Source of the DNA: a bacterium
GTDB lineage: Bacteria > Patescibacteriota > Patescibacteriia > Patescibacteriales > Patescibacteriaceae
DNA: 28,689 bases
NCBI GenBank assembly: GCA_021818075.1
Contig: JAKAFD010000002.1
Span: forward strand, 1-28,689
Direction of reading: 5' to 3'
Shown here: in pieces, positions 15,256 through 21,344 of the stretch
Numbering within the stretch: position 1 is the first letter of the stretch
Layout of the letters: each line of letters starts with the position of its first letter
Translations under genes and position numbers: made by a program
The notes under the pieces: generated by a model
Told to the model about the DNA's origin: nothing
Database searches by the model: none
Seen by the model: the letters and a program-made list of their open reading frames with translations, nothing else

Positions 15256-15285
15256 TAAAAAAACCCTTTAAAAATAAGGGGTTTG
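15256..15285 (-). terminator. Intrinsic terminator, second of two after tsaB
   Basis: On the minus strand AAACCCCTT / AAAGGGTTT pair with one mismatch around an ATTTTT loop, followed by a T-run. It lies between tsaB and the mraZ promoter and insulates the division cluster. Confidence 0.6.
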
Positions 15286-15296
15286 AACCAAAAATG

Positions 15297-15326
15297 AAAA
15301 AACAGCCACTTATACACAGGGCTGTT
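15297..15326 (-). terminator. Intrinsic terminator, first of two after tsaB
   Basis: On the minus strand AACAGCC (15320-15326) pairs with GGCTGTT (15301-15307) around a 12-base loop, followed by six T. The loop contains a DnaA-box-like nonamer (15310-15318). Confidence 0.7.
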
Positions 15327-15349
15327 TAATATTGTTGGATTTATCCACA
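15310..15349 (+). other. Two DnaA-box-like nonamers
   Basis: TTATACACA (15310-15318) and TTATCCACA (15341-15349) both fit TTATNCACA, in the same direction with starts 31 bases apart, in the tsaB-mraZ intergenic region. Two boxes are too few to call an origin, and no AT-rich unwinding element or dnaA/dnaN gene is adjacent. Confidence 0.35.
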
Positions 15350-15351
15350 AT

Positions 15352-15705
15352 TTAGCTAATATTAGCCTCGCCGTTATATCTTGGTTCTACTATTTGCAGT
15401 TTGCCGGAGCGTTTAAACTTGCAGCTTGAGTCCTCCACCTTAATACCCCAGGCAAAAGCCAGGGCGTTGGCAGCGGCAATGCCGATGCGCAAAGAAGTGA
15501 AACTCCCCTGCCCATTGCCGACAATTATTTTTTTCAGGGCCGTAGGTTTAATTTTTTTCTCTTTTAATAATTTATCCAAAGCCGGCCATAATTTTTCCGA
15601 CTGATTAAAATTGGTCTTGATTTGTTTGGACGATAAAACCCGGCCTTTATCGCGCAAGGCCAAAATTAAAAAATTTTTGTCAGTGGTGTCAATAAATAAA
15701 TTCAT
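15352..15705 (-). CDS. tsaB: Short TsaB-like tRNA t6A biosynthesis protein
   Basis: The 117-residue protein corresponds mainly to the N-terminal lobe of TsaB, the non-catalytic partner of TsaD in forming t6A37 on ANN-decoding tRNAs. Visible motifs are FIDTTD near the start and VGNGQGSFTSLRIGIAAANA, the family's VGxGPGSFTGLRIG signature (with Gln replacing the usual Pro). Typical TsaB is about 220-230 residues; here the second lobe is missing although a tail of the form EPRYNGEANI, similar to TsaB C-termini, remains. I chose ATG at 15705 because the family starts there; an upstream ATG at 15828 would add 41 residues translated from the palindrome at 15774-15913. A leaderless-type promoter at 15713-15741 supports the short form. 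Confidence 0.8.
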   Translation of the reverse strand: MNLFIDTTDKNFLILALRDKGRVLSSKQIKTNFNQSEKLWPALDKLLKEKKIKPTALKKIIVGNGQGSFTSLRIGIAAANALAFAWGIKVEDSSCKFKRSGKLQIVEPRYNGEANIS

Positions 15706-15712
15706 CAAGACA

Positions 15713-15741
15713 AACTTAACATTAAAAATATTTTTTGTAAA
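15713..15741 (-). promoter_or_regulatory. Possible leaderless promoter for tsaB
   Basis: On the minus strand TTTACA (15736-15741), 17 bases, TAAGTT (15713-15718) with TGT before the -10. The -10 ends 7 bases before ATG at 15705, so transcription would begin at or near the start codon. The -10 match is weak. Confidence 0.35.
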
Positions 15742-15773
15742 TACCTCTTCTTTATAAATTTTAATTAAATACT

Positions 15774-15913
15774 GCGCCACTAATAAAATTAGCGCGATAT
15801 TTTGACGCGGAGCGTTACCTAATTTCATCTGTTTGAGCCCCGATGGCCATCGGGGCGAGTTATGAAATTAGGTTAGTGAAGCGACAAAATATAGCTAATT
15901 TTATTCCAGGCGC
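15774..15913. repeat. Large imperfect palindrome 1 (140 bp) with perfect 20-bp core
   Basis: The core GCCCCGATGGCCATCGGGGC (15837-15856) is a perfect palindrome. It is flanked by imperfect inverted arms: GCGCC..AATAAAATTAGC (15774-15793) mirrors GCTAATTTTATT..GGCGC (15894-15913); ATATTTTG (15797-15804) mirrors CAAAATAT (15885-15892); CCTAATTTCAT (15818-15828) mirrors ATGAAATTAGG (15862-15872). The arm mismatches are typical of a decayed or structure-selected hairpin. It is too long for a terminator and has no T-run. Confidence 0.85.
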
Positions 15914-15922
15914 GATTTTTTG

Positions 15923-15945
15923 CTACTTTTTTCTAAAAAAAGTAG
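15923..15945. repeat. Hairpin CTACTTTTTT/AAAAAAGTAG
   Basis: A ten-base perfect stem (15923-15932 with 15936-15945) around a three-base loop, inside the palindrome island. Confidence 0.7.
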
Positions 15946-15997
15946 AGAGAAAAAAGTTTTAGATTGAAGTTATTTAAATAAACTGTCTATTTCTTTT

Positions 15998-16021
15998 CCA
16001 CCTTTTGTAACCAAAAGGTGG
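15998..16021. repeat. Hairpin CCACCTTTTG/CAAAAGGTGG
   Basis: A perfect ten-base stem (15998-16007 with 16012-16021) with loop TAAC, extendable by one T-A pair. It lies between the two large palindromes. Confidence 0.8.
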
Positions 16022-16032
16022 AGCCAAAAGTT

Positions 16033-16180
16033 TGCCAGCCGATAAAAATTTCGGCTTCCGCTTCGTAAATTTCCAACAAAAATTTTAACTCCTCCCCCTC
16101 GACAGGCTCGGGGTCGTCAGACAGAAAATTTTTGTCAGGAAATTTTACTCGCCAAGGTACGAAATTTTTATATGCTGGCA
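16033..16180. repeat. Large imperfect palindrome 2 (148 bp)
   Basis: The left arm starts TGCCAGC..ATAAAAATTTCG (16033-16052) and ends ACAAAAATTTT (16076-16086); the right arm starts AAAATTTTTGT (16125-16135) and ends CGAAATTTTTAT..GCTGGCA (16160-16180). The arms are about 55 bases and mostly complementary. In the middle CCCCTCGACAGGCTCGGGG (16095-16113) forms a short GC-rich hairpin. The layout (AT-rich long arms, CCCCGA/TCGGGG-like core) repeats that of palindrome 1, although the arm sequences differ. No coding frame was found in 15829-16253. Confidence 0.85.
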
Positions 16181-16204
16181 GGATTTTATTTATTTTTCAA
16201 TATT

Positions 16205-16235
16205 AAAAAACCCCTTTCCTGTTAAAGAAAAGGGG
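16205..16235 (-). terminator. Intrinsic terminator of the PKD lipoprotein gene
   Basis: On the minus strand CCCCTTT and AAAGGGG pair around the middle of 16211-16235, followed by TTTTTT. It starts 18 bases after the stop at 16254. Confidence 0.8.
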
Positions 16236-16253
16236 CCGAATTATAATGTACGA

Positions 16254-17402
16254 TTATGGACCCTGTAAAACTTGCCCTGAAGAATAGATGAGATCTGAGA
16301 AATCTTGCCCATTAAAGTGAAAACCGTATTTCATATGGTCAAAATTTGACCGACTGAAATCTGGATTTTCCGGGGAGCCATCATACCAATGGCTATAACC
16401 GGATTTCAAAGCGATAATCGGTTTATCCAGCGGGATTTCCACATAAGCCCAACCATCATGGAATGGGTCAAATTGCAGTCCTGCTCCCACATAATACAAT
16501 TTCCAAGGCATTTCGGGACCATTAAAGTTACCGTGAACCTCGGGTTTACTGCCGAGTGGAGTGACTGGGGCTTTCTTAAAGTTATAATAAGCCAGCACGA
16601 CATTACGCAGAAAATTGAAATGGAATCTGTGATAGCTGTTGCCAATTTCACCCGGACCGTCCAAGGCTACGACGCTAATCTCTGTTTGCGCCGTATGCTT
16701 GTTGCCTTGATTATCCGTGACGGTTAAAGAAGCTCTATAGTTTCCCGGCTGTTGATAAGCGTGATTAACCGCTCGACCATTAGCCACCGTTCCGTCGCCG
16801 AAATCCCAATCCCAGATAATAATCTCGGACTGTGGATTGGCATTGCCGGTTGAAGTTGAACCGTCAAACCAAATATTATCATCAATAGCCGCTTCATGAG
16901 TGGAAACAATAATAATGGCTTGCAATTTAGTTAAAGGCGGCTGGACAATCGTGTCGAAATTACCGCCTCGGCAAGTAAAACCGATGCGGGGCTCGCCCTT
17001 GTAATCCCTCAGCCATTTTTGAGGAATATGACCGACCATACCCCACTCTTCCTTGTCGGGAGCGAGTTGATTATACCCTCCCACATTAACATAATAATCG
17101 CCGTCAGGCAGAGTTAAAGTTGAACGATAACCGATTTTATCCGTCAGCGGATTTAAAATTTCAATTGGATTATCATTAACTTGGATGCCGATATTTTTCC
17201 ATTGCTTACCCAGCCCGGCTTCCCAAGCCGGCCAAGAAATATCATAAGCAATCTTGCCGTTAAGTTGCGGGCTGAATGAATTCAGCGTCGGCTCCCACAC
17301 CGTCTGCGTAAACGAGTGAGGATCGTTATTACTCACCCCGTTATCACAACCAAAAAGCGGCAATAAAACCGCCACCACCAGAAAAGACCAGAATCTTTTC
17401 AT
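16254..17402 (-). CDS. PKD-domain lipoprotein, probably acquired
   Basis: The 382-residue protein has a signal peptide ending in the lipobox LPLFGC (C19), so it should be lipid-anchored outside the cell. A PKD domain spans about residues 165-247, with the core WDWDFGDGTVANGRAVNHAY and GNYRASLTVTDNQGN. The N-terminal (30-160) and C-terminal (250-382) regions, rich in aromatics, Gly and Asp, are not recognised. PKD domains support surface proteins and carbohydrate-active enzymes. It has the only strong Shine-Dalgarno in the window (AGGAGG, 6 bases before ATG), its own terminator, and a base pattern with far fewer GGC/GCC runs than its neighbours, and it lies beside the palindrome island. I infer horizontal acquisition. 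Confidence 0.85.
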   Translation of the reverse strand: MKRFWSFLVVAVLLPLFGCDNGVSNNDPHSFTQTVWEPTLNSFSPQLNGKIAYDISWPAWEAGLGKQWKNIGIQVNDNPIEILNPLTDKIGYRSTLTLPDGDYYVNVGGYNQLAPDKEEWGMVGHIPQKWLRDYKGEPRIGFTCRGGNFDTIVQPPLTKLQAIIIVSTHEAAIDDNIWFDGSTSTGNANPQSEIIIWDWDFGDGTVANGRAVNHAYQQPGNYRASLTVTDNQGNKHTAQTEISVVALDGPGEIGNSYHRFHFNFLRNVVLAYYNFKKAPVTPLGSKPEVHGNFNGPEMPWKLYYVGAGLQFDPFHDGWAYVEIPLDKPIIALKSGYSHWYDGSPENPDFSRSNFDHMKYGFHFNGQDFSDLIYSSGQVLQGP

Positions 17403-17408
17403 CTTCTA

Positions 17409-17414
17409 CCTCCT
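17409..17414 (-). promoter_or_regulatory. Strong Shine-Dalgarno AGGAGG of the PKD gene
   Basis: The minus strand reads AGGAGG, then six bases, then ATG (17400-17402). The other gene starts that I checked have AT-rich leaders without such a site. Confidence 0.8.
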
Positions 17415-17464
17415 AAATTAATTTAACATTTATTTAATTTTTAATTTGCTATCTTTAATCGCAA

Positions 17465-17492
17465 ATGAATAAGGCTTTAAAGCCGCATTCAT
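17465..17492. repeat. 28-bp palindrome between PKD and GT4 genes
   Basis: ATGAAT (17465-17470), two bases, GGCTTTAAAGCC (17473-17484), two bases, ATTCAT (17487-17492): a near-perfect palindrome starting 7 bases after the GT4 stop. There is no T-run, so it could be an operator or a decayed terminator. Confidence 0.65.
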
Positions 17493-17498
17493 CTATGA

Positions 17499-18647
17499 TT
17501 AAACTGTGTGGCCGACTTCAGCCATGGCCGGCGCGCGCTGGCCGGCCTCTTGGTAAGCTTTAATCATGTCTAAGGTAATTTTATCCCAATTAAAATTTTG
17601 AGCAACCCTGGTCTGTCCCGCCCGAGCCATAGCCTTAACCTTCTCCGGCTGGCTGACCAAAGCTTGCAGTTGATGCCGCAAATAAGCCGTATCTTTGTTG
17701 ATAAACATAAAACCGGCATCGCCCACCGCTTCCCGGTTAGCGTCAATATCAGACACCAGCACGGCCGTGCCGCGCGCCATCGCTTCCAATAAAGCCAAAG
17801 ACAAACCCTCCGATTCGGACGGCTGGACAAATAAGTAAGCATTGGCGTACAGCTGGGCTAAAACTTCGCCGGTCTGATTGCCGGTGAAAATAATGCGCTC
17901 ATCACCGGCAGCTAAAGCTTTCAGCTCTGATACATAACTATCGGTAAAAGCGCCGTCGCCGACAATGACCAATTTTTTATCAGTGGTTAATTTTTGGTAA
18001 GCGGCAATTAAGTAATGCAAACCTTTGTGGCGCACCAAACGGGAAATCGCCACGAAATAATTGTCCTTAGCCAAACCCCACGGCGCCAGCAAGTCGTCAC
18101 CGACCGGCTTGGCTAAATTAGCACCATTGGGAATGTGACGAGTGGTAATGCCGTATTTATCTTTAGCATATTGTTCCATTGTCTTAGTGACGACAATCAC
18201 CTCGTCGGAAAACTTACACATCAGGCGTTCGCCCAGTTTCAACATCAGCTTGGCGAAACTGCCCCATTTCTGGTGCTCGTAATCCAAGCTTTGCAAAGTG
18301 GACACGATTTTCATTTGCGGCCGCAATAATTTAGGCAGCCAGCAAACTAAGGCCGGACCGATAGTTTGGAAATGCGCCACCTCCACGCCCGTCATAATCG
18401 CGTGCCAACAAGACAAAGTGGAATGGATAATAGTATCCAGATGTTTAGTGTGAATGGTCGGCAAATTAACCAGCCGCACGCCCCGGTATTCGGTTAAAGC
18501 TTTGGGCGTATAATGCGAACGGGTATAAACCGTCACCTCGTGACCGGCCGCAGCCAAACGCACAGCTAAATCTTCAACGTAGCGTTCAACGCCGCCGCCG
18601 CTGGCTGGAATGCCTTTTTGTCCGATAAAAGCGATTTTCATAATCAT
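17499..18647 (-). CDS. GT4-family glycosyltransferase
   Basis: The 382-residue two-domain GT-B enzyme is likely cytoplasmic or membrane-associated and would transfer a sugar from a nucleotide donor to a surface glycan or lipid carrier. The start MKIAFIGQKGIPASGGGVERY has the GGxE acceptor-side loop; IPNGANL, ISRLVRHKGLHYLI and the PSESEGLSLALLEAMARG block (the EX7E donor-binding motif) are typical of family GT4. The start at 18647 gives a TAATG overlap with the upstream gene; ATG at 18641 (MKIAF) is an equally good choice. It is paired with the secreted propeller-like protein, whose promoter it probably shares. Confidence 0.85.
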   Translation of the reverse strand: MIMKIAFIGQKGIPASGGGVERYVEDLAVRLAAAGHEVTVYTRSHYTPKALTEYRGVRLVNLPTIHTKHLDTIIHSTLSCWHAIMTGVEVAHFQTIGPALVCWLPKLLRPQMKIVSTLQSLDYEHQKWGSFAKLMLKLGERLMCKFSDEVIVVTKTMEQYAKDKYGITTRHIPNGANLAKPVGDDLLAPWGLAKDNYFVAISRLVRHKGLHYLIAAYQKLTTDKKLVIVGDGAFTDSYVSELKALAAGDERIIFTGNQTGEVLAQLYANAYLFVQPSESEGLSLALLEAMARGTAVLVSDIDANREAVGDAGFMFINKDTAYLRHQLQALVSQPEKVKAMARAGQTRVAQNFNWDKITLDMIKAYQEAGQRAPAMAEVGHTV

Positions 18648-19945
18648 TAATTGGTCACGTTAAAGGTGGTGGAATAAGTTAAATTGGATTTTTGGCCTTG
18701 GGCTTTAATCACAACCGTACCCTGGCCCCGGGCGCTGGCCGGCACTAACACCGCGGCGCTGAAATGACCGCTGTCATCCGCCTGCGCCTGGTAATTAACC
18801 TCGGCAAACGCTAAAGTAACGTCTTCGCCGGGCTGGAAGCCGCTGCCGTTAACCGTAATTTCGTCCCATACCTGGCCGCTGCCCTGATTAACCGTTAAGC
18901 TTAAAGCTTCCGGGGATTGCGGCCGCACCTCTTCTTCGGTGGCCAGCACCGTGGCCAACGGTTTCAAATTTTTATCCAAAACTAAAATATTGGAGTTATT
19001 GAAGACTACCAGCACTTCGCCTTTGGCGGTCGGCACTAGTTTTAAACCCATGGCCCAGCTTGAGGAAATTTTAAGGTCGCGATTTTCAAAACCGGCCGCG
19101 AAAGTAAAATCATTTTTATTTAATTTAGCTACGCTATTGCCGTTGGCGATGTAAATATAATTATCGTCAATGGCTGACGGCACGACATCATAACCGAAAC
19201 GGCTGTCATGGCTTAAAGTTTTATAAACATCGCCGTCCGGATTCATTCTGGCCAGACGAGCATCGTCTAAGACATAAAGCATATTAGCCGGCGCGTCAAA
19301 ATAAACTTGTTTGTTGCCGGTGGCAATATTGGCAGTCACTGGCAGGCTATTCTTGATTTGCCGCCAGTCACGGTCAAAGATATCCAAGTTAGCGCCATTG
19401 AAATTAAAAATAAACCGGCCGGCTAAGCGGACATTGTAAGGATTACTGGCATTAACCACCGGGAAAGAATCAATCACTTGCAAGTCGTAATTCCAAATTT
19501 TGGTCGCCTTGCTGCCGGCGCTGATAATCCGGCCTTCGCCCTTGTCCAAGTGTCCCAGCCAGTCCCAGGTGGTATCGCGCACCGAGTTGATTAAAGTTAA
19601 ATGGCTTAAATCGCTGAAGTCGTATTTGTAAAGCGTGCTGCCGGCCGAAGCGTAAACATACAGCTGGCCGCCTTCTTGGTTAAACACTAAATCGTTATAA
19701 GTATTGCTGCGAACCTCGGAGTCAAGGGGCGCGGCCAATTTCACTGCGTTAACCAATTTGCCGTCCACGAATTTAAAAATTTCCAAACTGCCGGTATTAG
19801 CCGTGCCGATAACCAGCTGGCCATTATACTCAATAGCATCGCCTGAATAATAAGACTTAGTCTTGCTTTGGCCGGCCTTAAGCAACCAGCCGCCGATAAC
19901 GGCCACAGTTAAAATAAGGCTGAAAATAAACCATTTTTTGTTCAT
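18647..19945 (-). CDS. Exported beta-propeller-like protein with C-terminal Ig/IPT-like domain
   Basis: The 432-residue protein has a hydrophobic N-terminal anchor (about residues 6-23). Residues about 35-340 contain repeated short beta blades of the type GQLVIGTANTGSLEIFKF, GQLYVYASAGSTLYKYDF, NYIYIANGNSVAKLNK and GEVLVVFNNSNILVLDKN, which suggests a beta-propeller. The last 85 residues (SGQVWDEITVNGSGFQPGEDV onward) resemble an IPT/TIG or other Ig-like fold. No catalytic motif is seen. It is transcribed from a promoter at 20004-20032 and coupled to the downstream GT4 gene. It may bind or display surface polymers; this is inference from fold and context only. Confidence 0.7.
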   Translation of the reverse strand: MNKKWFIFSLILTVAVIGGWLLKAGQSKTKSYYSGDAIEYNGQLVIGTANTGSLEIFKFVDGKLVNAVKLAAPLDSEVRSNTYNDLVFNQEGGQLYVYASAGSTLYKYDFSDLSHLTLINSVRDTTWDWLGHLDKGEGRIISAGSKATKIWNYDLQVIDSFPVVNASNPYNVRLAGRFIFNFNGANLDIFDRDWRQIKNSLPVTANIATGNKQVYFDAPANMLYVLDDARLARMNPDGDVYKTLSHDSRFGYDVVPSAIDDNYIYIANGNSVAKLNKNDFTFAAGFENRDLKISSSWAMGLKLVPTAKGEVLVVFNNSNILVLDKNLKPLATVLATEEEVRPQSPEALSLTVNQGSGQVWDEITVNGSGFQPGEDVTLAFAEVNYQAQADDSGHFSAAVLVPASARGQGTVVIKAQGQKSNLTYSTTFNVTN

Positions 19946-20003
19946 ACTTTTTTTACAAATATAAGTTAATTTAGTTACTTGTTTTTCTTAAATTTAATAG
20001 TAA

Positions 20004-20032
20004 ACAGTAGCATTTTTTGGCTAAAAAGTCAA
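20004..20032 (-). promoter_or_regulatory. Promoter of the propeller-GT4 operon
   Basis: On the minus strand TTGACT (20027-20032), 17 bases, TACTGT (20004-20009) with TGC in front of the -10. The leader would be about 50 bases. Confidence 0.5.
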
Positions 20033-20085
20033 TAATAAAAACATTTTGAAAAATAAATAAAAAATGGCTAAAATTAAATAAAATT

Positions 20086-20108
20086 TAAAAATCCGCCTCA
20101 GCGGACTT
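20086..20108 (-). terminator. Intrinsic terminator of tgt
   Basis: On the minus strand TCCGC-TGAG-GCGGA (20092-20105), followed by TTTTT, directly after the tgt stop at 20109. Confidence 0.8.
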
Positions 20109-21245
20109 TTAAATACTTTTTCTTATTTTTTTCATCAACCGTAAGTAAAACTCTAAGTTATTGATGGTGGCGAGACGCGCAGCGAGCGGCTCTTTAACTT
20201 TGAATAAATGATGCAAATAGGCCAAAGACAAATTCTTTAAATCATTAAAAGTTGAATGAAGATTAATGGCTTTAAAGTCGCGGGCAAACTTGGCGTTGCT
20301 GATATTTAACACTTCGTAAAAATTTCCAACCTTGCGGCCGCTCAAAGCCGCGGCAATAATTTTATCGGCATTGGCCTTAAAGCGAAACAAACGGCCGTGC
20401 CGGCCCTCGCGCGTCGGAATAACGCAATCAAACATATCCACTCCCCGCTTGACCGCTTCTAAAATATTTTCCGGATAACCCACGCCCATCAAGTAGCGCG
20501 GTTTATCTTCGGGCAGTTCGGGCGCTAGGTAATCTAACACTTGATACATTTCTTTGGCCGTTTCGCCGACCGATAGGCCGCCGATATTGTAGCCGTCAAA
20601 ATCTAAAGCGACCAGCTCGCGCGCGCTCTTTAAGCGCAAACTTTTATTTAGTCCGCCTTGCACCACGGCAAAAATAAGCGGCGGCTGTTTAAGTTTGGCG
20701 GCGTAATTTTTTGTCCGCTTAGCCCAGTCGGCTGTCAGGTCAACCGCCTTGGCCAAATACTCACGCTTAGCCGGCAAGGCCACGCACTCGTCCAAACACA
20801 CGGCAATATCCACGCCCAAATCAACTTGAATCTGTAAAGCGCGCTCCGGCGTCAGGAAATGTTTGCTGCCGTCCAGATACGACCTAAATTCCACGCCTCT
20901 GCCACTAAGTTTCACTAAACTTTTTTCGGAATTAGTTTTGTCTTTTGCTAATGAAAAAATTTGAAAACCGCCGCTATCCGTTAAAATCGCGCCGCGCCAA
21001 TTCATAAACCGATGCAAGCCGCCCGCTTTTTTTATTAACGCCGCACCGGGCTTGAGCATTAAATGATAAGTGTTGGCTAAAATTATGGGCGTGTTCAAGA
21101 CCTTGACTTCGCTTGTACTTAAATGCTTAACGGCGCCGCGCGTCGCCACCGGCATAAAAAACGGCGTGGCAATTACTCCATGAGCCGTTTTTAATTTGCC
21201 GCGCCGCGCTTGGGTTTGCTTGCTATGCTTTATAACTTTAAACAT
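20109..21245 (-). CDS. tgt: tRNA-guanine transglycosylase, zinc ligands lost
   Basis: The 378-residue protein is of normal family length. Tgt exchanges G34 of GUN tRNAs for a queuosine precursor. Active-site parts are present: TDSGGFQ with D90, VVQGG at 195-199, GGLSVGE at 222-228, MGVGYPE at 253-259 and DMFDCVIPTREGRHG with D273, the nucleophile position. The zinc site of bacterial Tgt (CxCxxC plus His of TIHNL) is missing: the aligned residues are S331, F333, L336 and N362, while flanking AYLHHLF and FYLRLM are intact. The fold may be held without zinc. It stands alone between a promoter-rich gap and an AT-rich spacer. No other queuosine genes are seen here. Confidence 0.92.
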   Translation of the reverse strand: MFKVIKHSKQTQARRGKLKTAHGVIATPFFMPVATRGAVKHLSTSEVKVLNTPIILANTYHLMLKPGAALIKKAGGLHRFMNWRGAILTDSGGFQIFSLAKDKTNSEKSLVKLSGRGVEFRSYLDGSKHFLTPERALQIQVDLGVDIAVCLDECVALPAKREYLAKAVDLTADWAKRTKNYAAKLKQPPLIFAVVQGGLNKSLRLKSARELVALDFDGYNIGGLSVGETAKEMYQVLDYLAPELPEDKPRYLMGVGYPENILEAVKRGVDMFDCVIPTREGRHGRLFRFKANADKIIAAALSGRKVGNFYEVLNISNAKFARDFKAINLHSTFNDLKNLSLAYLHHLFKVKEPLAARLATINNLEFYLRLMKKIRKSI

Positions 21246-21344
21246 AATTTATTATAAATTTTTGAATTTTTGAATTTTATAATTTTTAAATAAATCAAAA
21301 TTTTTAAAAATTAAATATTATTTATAAAATTAAAAATTACAAAA
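21246..21344. other. Very AT-rich intergenic spacer with short palindromes
   Basis: These 99 bases contain almost no G or C and hold overlapping palindromic words (AATTTTTAAAAATT, AATTTTATAAAATT) and a repeated AAATTCAAA motif. A TATAAT on the minus strand lies 5 bases before the tgt ATG but has no -35. No gene or clear terminator is seen. Confidence 0.5.

Noticed and set aside
15297..15349. Replication origin
   Set aside because: Only two DnaA boxes are present, with no unwinding element and no dnaA, dnaN or gyrase genes nearby.
15706..15828. N-terminal extension of TsaB to ATG 15828
   Set aside because: The extra 41 residues are encoded by the left arm of a palindrome, and TsaB proteins start at the MNLFIDTT position.
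15774..16180. Integron attC sites or an insertion sequence
   Set aside because: No attC core sites (GTTRRRY type) and no transposase or integrase frame could be found; the palindromes are reported without a class.
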